Numbered from the stretch's first letter, positions 1 through 6,832 are shown. The stretch is 11,853 nt of DNA from Baffinella frigidus (GCA_026770585.1 MU646856.1:193327-205179); one strand, 5' to 3'. Made by a program: numbers and translations. Notes: generated from the letters alone by a model not told the origin.

Positions 1-80
1 AAACCCCAAACCCCAAACCCCAAACCCCAAACCCCAAACCCCCACCCCTAAACCCAAAACCCAAAAACCCAAAACCCTAA
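1..80. repeat. Telomere-like AAACCCC tract
   Basis: Six AAACCCC heptamers fill 1-42 and then decay into AAACCC/AAAACCC variants up to about 80. The C-rich strand runs 5'->3', the orientation expected on the top strand of a left chromosome end. Other C-rich tracts occur deep inside the window, so this may equally be an interstitial tract. Confidence 0.85.
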
Positions 81-84
81 CGCA

Positions 85-106
85 GGTGCTGATTGACGCA
101 TGCGAC
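85..106 (+). repeat. 22-bp dispersed repeat, copy 1
   Basis: GGTGCTGATTGACGCATGCG followed by AC matches 611-632 at 20 of 22 positions. In both places a GCCCGCCCTTCCGAC word follows shortly after, so the two are remnants of one longer repeat. Confidence 0.6.
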
Positions 107-116
107 AGCCAGCGCT

Positions 117-173
117 GCCCGCCCTTCCGACAGCAGGGGGTGCGTGTCCTCTACTGTAAACCGACAGCACTTG
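117..173 (+). repeat. 57-bp direct repeat, copy 1
   Basis: Begins GCCCGCCCTTCCGACAG and ends CGACAGCACTTG. It matches 395-451 over 57 bp with two mismatches. An internal CCCTTC...GAAGGG stem can form in copy 2; in copy 1 an A-to-C change weakens it. Shorter copies of the start lie at 634 and 958. Confidence 0.8.
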
Positions 174-179
174 CTCGTC

Positions 180-203
180 TTGGGCGTCCGAAGGTGGAGA
201 GTC
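180..203 (+). repeat. 24-bp dispersed repeat, copy 1
   Basis: TTGGGCGTCCGAAGGTGGAG followed by AGTC matches 556-579 with one difference (CCG/CCA). It lies just downstream of the first 57-bp repeat, and copy 2 lies further downstream of the second. Confidence 0.6.
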
Positions 204-394
204 AACTACCCATTGCGGGTACCTCGTTTCTAAAGTTGACAGATTTGTGAGGGTGTTGACTTTTACAAAATCTCTGGATTCGCAGTGTAATACCCATAAT
301 AAGACGGTTAGCTCTCCCGCGTAGTAATGCCGAAAGCCAGCTTTAGCGGTGGACTTATGGGGACGTGACTTACAACCGTTGTTTTAGAAGGTTT

Positions 395-451
395 GCCCGC
401 CCTTCCGACAGAAGGGGGTGCGTGTCCTCTCCTGTAAACCGACAGCACTTG
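395..451 (+). repeat. 57-bp direct repeat, copy 2
   Basis: Matches 117-173 at 55 of 57 positions. The word CCCTTCCGACAGAAGGGG can fold into a short CCCTTC/GAAGGG hairpin. Confidence 0.8.
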
Positions 452-555
452 CCAGTCCTAAACTGGGGTAAAAATTGCTAGTCTTAATTTGGGTTAAATA
501 TAGTTTTATGTTTAAAACACAACGTTTGGGGTTTAAAATCGCCAACCGACGCGCT

Positions 556-632
556 TTGGGCGTCCAAAGGTGGAGAGTCGCGCCCTAAATTGTGGGAATT
601 GGAGCCGCTGGGTGCTGATCGATGCATGCGAC
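556..632 (+). repeat. Second copies of the 24-bp and 22-bp words
   Basis: 556-579 repeats 180-203, and 611-632 repeats 85-106. A truncated GCCCGCCCTTCCGAC word follows at 634. The order of words differs from the first set, so this is a rearranged copy rather than a simple duplication. Confidence 0.55.
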
Positions 633-703
633 TGCCCGCCCTTCCGACCTACGCTAGACCTGAGGGTGGTCAATCGCAAAAGTCAACTCTCCAGTGCCGC
701 GAG

Positions 704-756
704 GTCAACTTTTGGAAGAAAGCACGGATTTCCGTGCTTTCTGCAATTGAGTTGAC
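704..756. repeat. Nested inverted repeat (hairpin)
   Basis: AGAAAGCACGGA (717-728) and its exact complement (731-742) form a 12-bp stem around a 2-base centre. GTCAACT (704-710) and AGTTGAC (750-756) form an outer arm. It could be a small decayed foldback element. I see no promoter or coding context that would make it a terminator. Confidence 0.6.
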
Positions 757-931
757 TTTTGATTGCTCCCGGTCACGTCTAAAGTAGAGAAGGGGGTCAG
801 TGCCGAACGCCAACGTTAAAAGAGGGACTTCATTCGGGGTCTAGCGGCGGGCTCAGCTTTCTGAAAAGAATTGAAAAGTAATTTTTGGTGTTTAAACGGG
901 CTAAACTGTTTGTACTGTAAATTATGTGCTG

Positions 932-980
932 AGTCGCGTCCAAATAAGTCTAGTGCTGCCCGCCCTTCCGACAGAAGGGG
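932..980 (+). repeat. 19-bp dispersed word plus partial 57-bp repeat
   Basis: AGTCGCGTCCAAATAAGTC (932-950) recurs exactly at 1199-1217. A truncated copy of the 57-bp repeat start follows at 958-980. Confidence 0.5.
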
Positions 981-1988
981 GGGGTGCCCTGTCCCGATGC
1001 GGGCCCGCCTTAGACCTGAGGCGTTTGCGACCCTCCTTAGAAGGGGTCGCGACCTCCTTATCTAGCAAGGGGGTCGTATCGGGCTAATTCCGAACGCTCA
1101 CGCTATCGGTGGACCTTTTCGACGTGACTCTGGTACACGACATTACGATCATCGTTTTTGACTGGGTGTTAAAGCCCTCTATTGTAAAATTTGCACCAAG
1201 TCGCGTCCAAATAAGTCCTTCTTCCACTCAAGAATGCTAGAGGAACCTATTTACATGTGGGGTCGTAAAAATTTGGACCAGGATGGGGTATTCCAACCGC
1301 GGGACTGTGCTAATTTTGCAGAGTTACGTGACCAATCTCACGAAAGTTACTACACAACTATTACAACTCACTTTTAAATCGGCCCCTCTAGCGTTCTCGT
1401 GTGCTTCAGCTTTGTCTTTCGGAGTCCGCTGCCGAGCGACGACGGGTCACAATTTTACCTGGTTTAAAAAACTTTCTCCTGAATTGCGAAGGATGTGGAC
1501 TTTTAAAAAACAATTGAGACGAAGAGCCAAGACCTGATTTCCGGCTCTGGCTTTTAATTTCGTGCCAAACTCGCGCGAGAGCGCACGGGCCAGTCTCAGC
1601 CCCGAGACGGGCCCAGCTGTCACCCCCCTCTCTACGCCACCCTATGAAATTCAGGGATTTATCGTTTGGGTCTGGTGGATTTGGGCCAGCTTTTACGGAT
1701 TTCCCTGAGATCCCCGGTGCAATGGGCTTTGTAGATCTGTCCATTTATTTTCGTGGTACTAACCAATAATTGCTCGGTACAAATGCATGTTATCAACCGA
1801 CTTTCCGACCAGATTTCTGTTGATTTCTGAAATTTTCTTCCACACCCACTGCATTGCAAGGCCAGAGATTTTGCAAAATTCAATTCACCCACAAAATATG
1901 TCAACTTAGAAACGAGGTACCCAAATTTGGTACTTCGAACATCGATTTTCGCCTTGAGTTGACTGAAACAAAAACTCGGCCCTGGCAG

Positions 1989-2276
1989 TGCACTGTGTAC
2001 CAAGTACCCCACTCCCGCACTGACATCGAGGAGTTCCCCGCTGTCAAACAGGTTGCGAGCCTCATCGCGTCCTTCCGCGAGGCGGAGCGATTAAGTGGCG
2101 CGGGGGGGGACGGGCCCGCCTCAGGAAGTGGCGCGGGGACCGACGGGCCCGCCTCAGGACGCGAATCAAATCAAACCAAGTTTGTGGAGTTGCGGGAGCT
2201 GTACCCGGCGTATGGGGGACGTGATCTGGAGCGGCATCCGGCGATCGTCTACTTACCGTACCAGGTCAACTTTTGA
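1989..2276 (+). pseudogene. Candidate coding fragment, unidentified, probably broken
   Basis: The reading frame is open from an ATG at 1854, but the coding look begins near 1989-2022. From codon GAC at 2022 to CAG at 2264-2266 about three quarters of third bases are G or C (hand count 59 of 81), unlike the A/T-rich codons before. The peptide has a mixed, protein-like composition: an FPAVKQVASLIASFREAERL segment, a two-copy Gly/Ala/Ser-rich 11-residue repeat (SGAGGDGPASG, SGAGTDGPASG), then FVELRELYPAYGGRDLERHP and AIVYLPYQ. I do not recognise the family; the end has a faint glycosyltransferase-like look that I would not rely on. A CAG at 1986-1988 could be a splice acceptor, but no pyrimidine tract precedes it. 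The stop lies inside a GTCAACTTTTGA word that is itself a dispersed repeat, so the 3' end is probably truncated or chimeric. I infer an exon or gene fragment, not an intact gene. Confidence 0.35.
2094..2159 (+). repeat. 33-bp in-frame tandem duplication
   Basis: Two adjacent 33-bp units (2094-2126 and 2127-2159), rich in GGCGCGGGG and ACGGGCCCGCCTCAGGA, differ by a few bases. Thirty-three is a multiple of three, so the duplication keeps the surrounding frame and gives two 11-residue Gly-rich units. Confidence 0.75.
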
Positions 2277-2390
2277 AAGACTGCTACCGTGCCCGGTCAA
2301 CTTTTGAACGATCAACGTACGAACGACGACTTACCGTGCCCGGTCAACTTTTGAACGACTACTTACCGCGCCCGGTCAACTTTGGACTGG
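2252..2390 (+). repeat. Short imperfect repeat, four copies
   Basis: CTTACCGTGCCCGGTCAACT with a trailing TTTGAACGA recurs at about 2252, 2284, 2330 and 2362. The spacing is irregular (about 31-46 bp). The first copy overlaps the end of the candidate coding fragment and supplies its stop codon. Confidence 0.75.
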
Positions 2391-2416
2391 TGGTCATGTG
2401 CTTGCCGTGCATGGTT

Positions 2417-2533
2417 GGTCACCTTTTGAACATGTGGGCATTCACAGCTCAGACAACCCCCAAGTCATCAACCCTTATCCCGGAATCAGATTTCGGTTAT
2501 GAGCCTGCAAGAGCGGCTAGCGGCGGGCATACC
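2417..2533 (+). repeat. 117-bp duplicated block, copy 1
   Basis: Runs from GGTCACCTTTTGAACATGTG to GCTAGCGGCGGGCATACC. It matches 2962-3078 without indels, with five mismatches counted by eye. Copy 1 is followed by the 24-bp minisatellite, copy 2 by a different repeat, so the right breakpoint is sharp. The last part (TCGGTTATGAGCCTGCAAGA) recurs a third time at about 2929-2958. Confidence 0.85.
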
Positions 2534-2549
2534 CCGTTCGGGAATGCCC

Positions 2550-2741
2550 GATTCCATTCATAACCGTACACCTGATTCCATTCATAACCGTACACCTGAT
2601 TCCATTCATAACCGTACACCTGATTCCATTCATAACCGTACACCTGATTCCATTCATAACCGTACACCTGATTCCATTCATAACCGTACACCTGATTCCA
2701 TTCATAACCGTACACCTGATTCCATTCATAACCGTACACTT
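2550..2741. repeat. 24-bp minisatellite, eight copies
   Basis: GATTCCATTCATAACCGTAC followed by ACCT repeats eight times in 192 bp with no indel. Only the last unit differs (ACTT for ACCT). Because 24 is divisible by three, several frames on both strands stay open (DSIHNRTP on plus, VYGYEWNQ on minus). There is no spacer between units, so this is not a CRISPR array. Confidence 0.95.
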
Positions 2742-2961
2742 TAAACCCTAAATCCCACACCATTAGCCCGAAGCCTGCAAGAAGGTTTCGGTGATGAGTC
2801 TACAGGAGCACCCCACACCCTGAATCCGAGACACCATCCACCCTCAGTCCTCAACCTTACACCACAAACCCGAAACCCGAAACCCGAAACCAGGTTTGGG
2901 TGCCCTAACCCGAAGCCCGAAAGCAGGTCTCGGTTATGAGCCTGCAAGAGCGGCTAGCCGC
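2742..2961 (+). repeat. Degenerate telomere-like stretch with partial duplicate
   Basis: Starts TTAAACCCTAAATCCC, carries a short CCCGAAA run at about 2867-2890, and ends with a third partial copy of the 117-bp block (about 2929-2958). No gene is visible. Confidence 0.6.
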
Positions 2962-3078
2962 GGTCACCTTTTGAACATGTGGGCATTCACAGCTCAGACA
3001 ACCCCCACATCATCAACCCTTATCCCGAAATCAGGTTTCGGTTATGAGCCTGCAAGAGCGACTAGCGGCGGGCATACC
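2962..3078 (+). repeat. 117-bp duplicated block, copy 2
   Basis: Matches 2417-2533 with five mismatches and no indel. It is followed within a few bases by the 67-bp block at 3081. Confidence 0.85.
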
Positions 3079-3080
3079 AG

Positions 3081-3147
3081 CGTTCGCCCCATCATTGGAC
3101 CTCCTCGTGAAGGTCTGTACGTAACCCTAAATGTCGTGGGGCTTTGA
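3081..3147 (+). repeat. 67-bp direct repeat, copy 1
   Basis: Begins CGTTCGCCCCATCATTGGAC and ends in TGTCGTGGGGCTTTGA. It matches 3420-3486 at 65 of 67 positions. A fragment (TGGACCTCCTCGTTAAGGTC) also occurs near 3259. Confidence 0.85.
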
Positions 3148-3235
3148 GTTTTAGGGTGTAGGGCGCTGTCCTAAATGTCGTGGGGCTTTGGGTTTTAGGG
3201 TGTAGGGCTCTGTCCTAAATGTCGTGGGGCTTTTT
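3126..3235 (+). repeat. 44-bp tandem repeat, 2.5 copies
   Basis: CCTAAATGTCGTGGGGCTTT starts at 3126, 3170 and 3214, exactly 44 bp apart. The unit includes a reversed telomere-like word (TTTTAGGGTGTAGGG), so this short repeat joins C-rich and G-rich telomere-like orientations. Confidence 0.85.
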
Positions 3236-3419
3236 TTTCATATACCATCAACCTCCCTGGACCTCCTCGTTAAGGTCACCCTCACAATGCGTCCCCCCCT
3301 CAAAAAACGACAGACCTCACTATAAAGAAAACAAACCATACACCATAAACACTAAATACTAAATGGTAAATGATGAATGGTAGATGATAAATGTTAAACG
3401 GTACATGCACGTCCAGCGA

Positions 3420-3486
3420 CGTTCGCCCCATCATTGGACCTCCTCGTTAAGGTATGTACGTAACCCTAAATGTCGTGGGGCTTTGA
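3420..3486 (+). repeat. 67-bp direct repeat, copy 2
   Basis: Second copy of 3081-3147. The interval before it (3240-3419) is A-rich, with loosely repeated AATGGTAAATGATG-like words at about 3362-3395 and no gene. Confidence 0.85.
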
Positions 3487-3494
3487 TCATATAC

Positions 3495-3571
3495 CTTAAA
3501 CCCTAAACCCTAAACCCTAAACCCTAAACCCTAAACCCTAAACCCTAAACCCTAAACCCTAAACCCCAAAA
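3495..3571. repeat. Interstitial telomeric repeat, CCCTAAA
   Basis: Nine perfect CCCTAAA heptamers occupy 3501-3563 with degenerate units at each edge. This is the clearest canonical plant/algal-type telomere tract in the window. Confidence 0.95.
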
Positions 3572-3703
3572 CGAGGAGGTAAACCGTGATCCCTACACCC
3601 CAAACCGTGATCCTTAAATCCTCAACACTGAACCCTAAGCCCAAGCCCTAAACCTAAAACCTAAACCCTAAACCCTAAACCCTAAACCCTAAACCCAAAA
3701 CCG
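3572..3703 (+). repeat. Degenerate telomere-like stretch
   Basis: Imperfect CCCTAAA, CCCTACA and CCCAAGC words, including a run of about four good heptamers near 3664-3692. No gene is visible. Confidence 0.7.
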
Positions 3704-3870
3704 TAACCCCTACACCCTACACCAGTGGCACATGCAGTACGGGCTTGTCTTCAAGGCCACAAGACGCCTTTTTCAGCGGCAAAAAGGGCCGTTCACGAGC
3801 CTGCCGGCGGGCCCCGTCCCATAATCCCTACACCCTACACCAGTGGCACATGCAGTACGGGCTTGTTTTC
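3704..3870 (+). repeat. 49-bp direct repeat pair
   Basis: 3704-3752 and 3822-3870 share TAAYCCCTACACCCTACACC followed by AGTGGCACATGCAGTACGGG and CTTGTYTTC, with two differences in 49 bp. The unique spacer (3753-3821) is GC-rich. Sequence after each copy differs. Confidence 0.85.
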
Positions 3871-3904
3871 GAGCGGCGCGCCGACTGGCAGGTCCGACAG
3901 AGCC

Positions 3905-4203
3905 CTACACCCTAACCCCTAACCCCTAAACCCTAAACCCTAATCCCTAAACCCTCAATCCTAAACCCCAAACCCCACACCTCAAACCCTAAACCCTAAA
4001 CTCCAATCCCCAAACTCCAAACCCCAAACTCCAAACTCCAAACTCCAAACTCCAAACCCCAAACCCCAAACCCCAAACCGCCCTGCACCCTACAACTTGA
4101 ACCCTAACCCCCCCACCCCTCAACGCTCACCCCTAAACCCTAAACCCTAAACCCTAAACCCTAAACCCCAAACCCTAAACCCTAAACCCTAAACCCTAAA
4201 CCA
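3905..4203. repeat. Telomere-like array with variant heptamers
   Basis: A mixed array of CCCTAAA, CCCCAAA and CTCCAAA words, ending in a good CCCTAAA run at about 4131-4203. Variants cluster by type (an ACTCCAA run near 4015-4060), which points to local amplification of single variants. Confidence 0.85.
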
Positions 4204-4238
4204 GAGAGCAAATGCAGTCGCGGTTAGCGTCCCGGGGC

Positions 4239-4417
4239 CCACACGAGGCTACCCAGGCGAACAGAATAAAACGGACTTTTAAATTTGTGTGGGCAAATGA
4301 TCACGTTTCCGCCCGCTGAGCGGTCGGACCTGTGTAAAGTCGCTGCTTTTCATCTGAAAATTACTACATACGTTTACAATCGACATTTATTATGTTCGCA
4401 TGGGTAGCCTCGTGTGG
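4239..4417. mobile_element. Foldback element A, copy 1 (MITE-like, 179 bp)
   Basis: The left end CCACACGAGGCTACCCAGGC continues through GAACAGAATAAA, and the right end is its inverted complement (TTTATTATGTTCGCATGGGT then AGCCTCGTGTGG), giving about 33-bp terminal inverted repeats with two mismatches. A central CCGCCCGCT-G-AGCGGTCGG hairpin sits mid-element. The same length and plan recur at 8662-8840. It is flanked by GC on both sides where copy 2 has TA, which suggests a 2-bp target duplication. There is no coding capacity, so it is a non-autonomous element. Confidence 0.85.
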
Positions 4418-4419
4418 GC

Positions 4420-4686
4420 ATACACAGCGGCCGTGTTATTGCGCACCCAAACGCTTCCACCCTCACCCTCACCCCCAAACTTTCAACCCCCAAACCCCAG
4501 ATGGTGGGGTCACGGAGGCGTGTTCTCGTGTTTGTTTCGTGTTATTAGACGCACACCCAAACGCTTTCACCCTCGCCCTCACCCCCAAACTTTCAACCCC
4601 CCTACACTCTTCACGCTGAACCCTAACCACCCCACCCACAAACTCTGAGCCCTATAATCTCAACCCTAAAGTCTAAAGCACCTCCC
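4420..4686 (+). repeat. Diverged repeats of the CGCACCCAAACGCTT unit
   Basis: TTATTGCGCACCCAAACGCT (about 4436) and TTATTAGACGCACACCCAAA (about 4543) are two diverged copies, each followed by C-rich CACCCTCACCC and CAAACTTTCAACCCC. They resemble the better conserved 52-bp pair at 4687 and 4923. Open frames across the region are by-products of the C-rich repeats. Confidence 0.65.
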
Positions 4687-4738
4687 AGACGGCGGGATCG
4701 CGGTGGGGTAGCTTGATAGGCGCGCACCCGAACGCTTC
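4687..4738 (+). repeat. 52-bp direct repeat, copy 1
   Basis: Begins AGACGGCGGGATCGCGGTGG and ends GCGCACCCGAACGCTTC. It matches 4923-4974 with three substitutions. A deleted relative (CTAGACGGCTTGA) occurs at about 5928-5941. Confidence 0.85.
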
Positions 4739-4754
4739 AGCCCCATCCCCACCC

Positions 4755-4920
4755 TCTAAATCCTAAACCCTAAACCCTATACCCTAACAACCCCTACACT
4801 GTTCACGCTGAACCCTAACCACCCCACCCTCAAACCCTGAACCCTAAACCCTAAACCCTAAACCCTGAACCCTAAACCCTAAACCCTAAACCCGAACCCC
4901 TAAACTCCAAACCCAACACC
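4755..4920. repeat. Telomere-like CCCTAAA tract
   Basis: Repeated CCCTAAA with some CCCTGAA units and an inserted CACTGTTCACGCTGAACCCT segment that is also present at about 4604-4625. No gene is visible. Confidence 0.8.
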
Positions 4921-4922
4921 CT

Positions 4923-4974
4923 AGACGGCGGGGTCGCGGCGGGGAAGCTTGATAGGCGCGCACCCGAACGCTTC
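4923..4974 (+). repeat. 52-bp direct repeat, copy 2
   Basis: Second copy of 4687-4738. Its last bases (GCTTC) run directly into the first DPNDERDPKAVRY-coding segment. Confidence 0.85.
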
Positions 4975-5032
4975 TGCACACCTGAAGACAATGGATCCCA
5001 ACGATGAACGCGACCCGAAGGCGGTCAGGTAC
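4970..5032 (+). pseudogene. Coding-like 21-codon segment, copy 1 (DPNDERDPKAVRY)
   Basis: The plus-strand frame reads ASAHLKTMDPNDERDPKAVR then Y. The same 63-nt segment occurs in frame at 5474-5536 and 5687-5749, without indels. The three copies differ mainly at synonymous or conservative positions: His CAC/CAT, Leu CTG/CTC/CTT, Ala GCG/GCT, Arg AGG/CGG. That pattern is expected if the DNA was, or is, protein coding. I do not recognise the family. In this copy an ATG sits at 4991, and the frame reaches a stop in telomere-like sequence at about 5048, so it is a fragment. No splice sites or neighbouring exons are evident. Confidence 0.5.
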
Positions 5033-5043
5033 TCTTGGGGCTT

Positions 5044-5088
5044 ACGGGTTTAGGGTACATGGGTTTAGGGTACATTACGGGTTTAGGC
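5044..5088. repeat. Short G-rich telomere-like repeat
   Basis: ACGGGTTTAGGGTACAT-type words occur three times. This is the opposite strand orientation to all earlier tracts and it immediately follows the first coding-like segment. Confidence 0.75.
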
Positions 5089-5194
5089 TGGATGGCCTCT
5101 GGGTCGAGGTACATGATGTACAAAGGACAGCTTTGACACCGAAAACCACACTCCTTTATACATTGTGTACCGACACGTTTTCATAGAGCATGGC

Positions 5195-5318
5195 CTTTAG
5201 GTCCTTTAGGTTTTAATTTCTCCCAACATATGCCAACGACACGCCGTTCCGTAGAAGGGATCTGCAGAGAAAGCATGTTCGCTCTCGGATTGCGTTTCGC
5301 TCTCCAGTGCAGAGGCTC
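5195..5318 (+). repeat. About 123-bp dispersed repeat, copy 1
   Basis: Shares CTTTAGG-TTTTAA, CTCCCAACATATGCCAACGA, CGCC(G/C)TTCCGTAGAA, GCAGAGAAAGCAT and CGCTCTCCAGTGCAGAGGCT with 10554-10675, 5 kb away, with small indels and scattered changes. A GAAAGC...GCTTTC hairpin is intact in copy 2 and weakened here. No product is recognised. The minus-strand open frame over 5181-5405 has no support. Confidence 0.85.
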
Positions 5319-5438
5319 GTGAAGAGGGGATACAGGGTGGTTCTGTTGGGGCGGGTGAAGGTATGCGATATCGCTCCCATGCTCACTTACACGCACCGAA
5401 CCCAAGTCAGCCTCCTGTGAGGCTCATGGTATCCCATA

Positions 5439-5460
5439 ATTGAAGTTTAAAAGCTTCAAT
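5439..5460. repeat. Small inverted repeat
   Basis: ATTGAAG (5439-5445) and CTTCAAT (5454-5460) form a 7-bp stem with an 8-base loop, just upstream of the second coding-like segment. GCCTC/GAGGC at 5410-5423 is another small stem. The functions of both are unknown. Confidence 0.4.
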
Positions 5461-5473
5461 CACGCATTGCATC

Positions 5474-5536
5474 GCTTTGGATCACCTCCGGGCGTTGGAT
5501 CCCAACGATGAACGCGACCCGAAGGCTGTCAGGTAC
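5474..5536 (+). pseudogene. Coding-like 21-codon segment, copy 2 (DPNDERDPKAVRY)
   Basis: The frame reads ALDHLRALDPNDERDPKAVR then Y. It aligns base for base with 4970-5032 and 5687-5749. This copy has TTG where the others have ATG, so the Met codon is not fixed and the peptide probably extended further upstream (in-frame Cys-Ile just before). Resemblance to copy 3 continues a few codons 5' (TGCATCGCT against TGCAATGCT). Downstream the frame ends in unrelated A-rich DNA. Probably a fragment of a repeated gene or exon; the family was not recognised. Confidence 0.5.
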
Positions 5537-5680
5537 CCTAACCTCCAAACATCAAACCATAAAATCCTAAAAACAGAAACCTGAGACGGTTTTAATACTG
5601 AAAAAACTTCTTTTATTGTTTTTTTAAAAAACTCCATTTAGTGTTTTTTTACCATGGCAACTTTATAAAGCGTAGCAAAT
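5537..5680. other. A/T-rich spacer
   Basis: Contains homopolymer-rich DNA (TTTTATTGTTTTTTTAAAAA and similar) between the second and third coding-like segments. I see no gene, hairpin or tract with a clear role. Confidence 0.6.
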
Positions 5681-5686
5681 TGCAAT

Positions 5687-5749
5687 GCTTCGGAGCATCT
5701 TCGGGTGATGGATCCCAACGATGAACGCGACCCGAAGGCTGTCCGGTAC
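5687..5749 (+). pseudogene. Coding-like 21-codon segment, copy 3 (DPNDERDPKAVRY)
   Basis: The frame reads ASEHLRVMDPNDERDPKAVR then Y, continues RIVFAA and stops at 5768-5770, exactly where telomere-like CCTAAA words begin. Differences from copy 2 include synonymous CAC/CAT, CTC/CTT and AGG/CGG changes, conservative Asp/Glu, and Ala/Val and Leu/Met. All three copies end in or near telomere-like DNA or A-rich spacer, which fits capture of gene fragments in a subtelomere. Family unknown. Confidence 0.5.
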
Positions 5750-5767
5750 CGAATCGTTTTCGCGGCC

Positions 5768-5932
5768 TAAAACCTAAACCCTAAACCCCAAACCCCAAAC
5801 CCCAAAACCCAAAACCCAAAACCCAAAACCCAAACCCCAAACCCCAAACCCCAAACCCCAAACCCAAAACCCCAAACCCCAAACCCCAAACCCCAAACCC
5901 CAAACCCCAAACCCCAAACCCTAAACTCTAGA
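5768..5932. repeat. Telomere-like AAACCCC/AAAACCC array
   Basis: Opens with a few CCCTAAA-type words, then a run of AAACCCC and AAAACCC heptamers like the tract at base 1, ending AAACCCTAAACTCTAGACGG. The variant type matches the left edge of the window rather than the nearby CCCTAAA arrays. Confidence 0.9.
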
Positions 5933-6608
5933 CGGCTTGATTTAACTCGCGTTGGGTTTTAACTTGGAATTATGCCCGGATTCAACTGGTCCCGGAATTA
6001 ATTTGATTTAACATATTTAATTTAATTTAACCCGGTTTGCAGGTTCTGGCTGGGGCTGAGCGACATCTACAACACTCCAGGTCCCTCCACCATTCCCGCG
6101 TCTCTTATCCGATTTTGAACCAAATTCGGTTTTCATTTTCGAATCACGTACTGGATCGCGTCCCGTTTACGTCCTGAATCACGTCCGAAAGCGCGAAGTT
6201 TCAAGGTCTCAAGGACGCGATCCCCTCCCTCCACGGTCGAAAACGCCTCTTTTCAGGCGGCGCGGATCTGAAAACGCGTCTGTTGGCGCCGGAGGGTGTG
6301 CGGCTGAAGGTGTCGGACACGCATTCCTGTGCACCTCCACACAGCGGACTTCGAATGGATTTTTGAATAACCCCTAAGCGATAAGACATACGACCCTACG
6401 GTAGGCAATAGCGTAGGGACATAGGGGGGGTTCCTGCGGATAAGGTAACGGAAAGTCTGAGGATTATCCACCGACAATCCCTTCGTAGCCCGCTGTGTGG
6501 CCCCTGCTGACCCTGCTGACCCGAAACCGCGTCTGATCGCGAGCAGGAGTGTTGCTATTCGACTCGTGGGCACACCTCCTCGCGCTTGTACGAGACACGG
6601 ACCTCTGC
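5933..6608. other. Low-repeat stretch without a recognisable gene
   Basis: Starts A/T-rich (ATTTAATTTAATTTAACCCG near 6016) and becomes GC-rich. GGATCGCGTCC (6153-6163) and GGACGCGATCC (6213-6223) form a perfect 11-bp inverted repeat about 50 bp apart. Around 6393-6435, CCCTACGGTAGG and GCGTAGGG resemble the core words of the foldback elements further right, so this may be a decayed element. A word at about 6482-6502 (TTCGTAGCCCGCTGTGTGGC) matches the right end of element family S. The minus-strand open frame at 6253-6717 runs through the tandem repeat and has no coding signature. Confidence 0.5.
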
Positions 6609-6727
6609 AAGGTGCGTGCAATGTATTTTGGAGTCTTGAAAGGTGCGTGCAATGTATTTTTAGAGTGTTGAAAGGTGCGTGTAATGTATTTTTGAGAGTC
6701 GTGCAAGGTGCGTGCAATATTCATAGG
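6609..6727 (+). repeat. 31-33 bp tandem repeat, about 3.7 copies
   Basis: AAGGTGCGTGCAATGTATTT with a GAGTCTTGA-like tail starts at 6609, 6640, 6672 and 6705 (periods 31, 32, 33). Diverged relatives recur at 7301, 7541, 7574 and 7618, where foldback elements M1 and P interrupt them. Confidence 0.9.
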
Positions 6728-6734
6728 GCACCGG

Positions 6735-6830
6735 ACTAAAAACATGGCAGTTCTGCCTACGGTAATCTCTACGGTAGGCTGTAGGGGCCGAGGGGGGCTC
6801 CCACGAAAAAAAACGGCCTAGGGCCCATAA
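6735..6830. other. Possible decayed foldback element
   Basis: GCCTACGGTAATCTCTACGG followed by TAGGC contains a GCCTAC/GTAGGC pairing and the CCTAC-GTAGG core typical of elements M and N. No clear terminal repeats remain. Confidence 0.3.
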
Positions 6831-6832
6831 AT

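Larger units (their letters stand above)
81..1853. other. Mostly non-repetitive stretch without a recognisable gene
   Basis: No open frame here resembles a known protein, and the open frames are short and overlap on both strands. It holds a few duplicated words (listed separately) and many copies of GTCAACT or its complement (for example at 201, 681, 704 and 750). From about 1220 to 1853 I see nothing beyond ordinary mixed sequence. The two minus-strand open frames at 1406-1744 and 1659-2012 overlap each other and show no domain or codon signature. Confidence 0.5.

Noticed and set aside
1-80. True chromosome end at base 1
   Set aside because: Orientation fits a left telomere, but the same AAACCCC type occurs at 5780-5925, so the window edge cannot be called a chromosome end from sequence alone.
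1406-2012. Two overlapping minus-strand open frames of 112 and 117 codons
   Set aside because: They overlap each other, have no recognisable domain, and compete with a better plus-strand candidate downstream.
2550-2741. CRISPR-like repeat array
   Set aside because: Units are directly adjacent with no spacers, and the genome context is eukaryotic.
2497-2763. Open frames of repeated VYGYEWNQ, MNGIRCTV or DSIHNRTP
   Set aside because: Three frames on two strands are equally open because the minisatellite period is 24 bp. There is no start context or flanking coding sequence.
3725-4648. Short open frames in C-rich repeats (for example 3725-3922 and 4392-4648)
   Set aside because: They are made of telomere-like or duplicated C-rich words translated as Pro/Thr/His-rich peptides, with no coding signature.
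6253-6717. 154-codon open frame on the minus strand
   Set aside because: The first third is the tandem repeat (HAPCTTLKNTL-type), the remainder shows no domain or codon bias, and overlapping frames are open on both strands.
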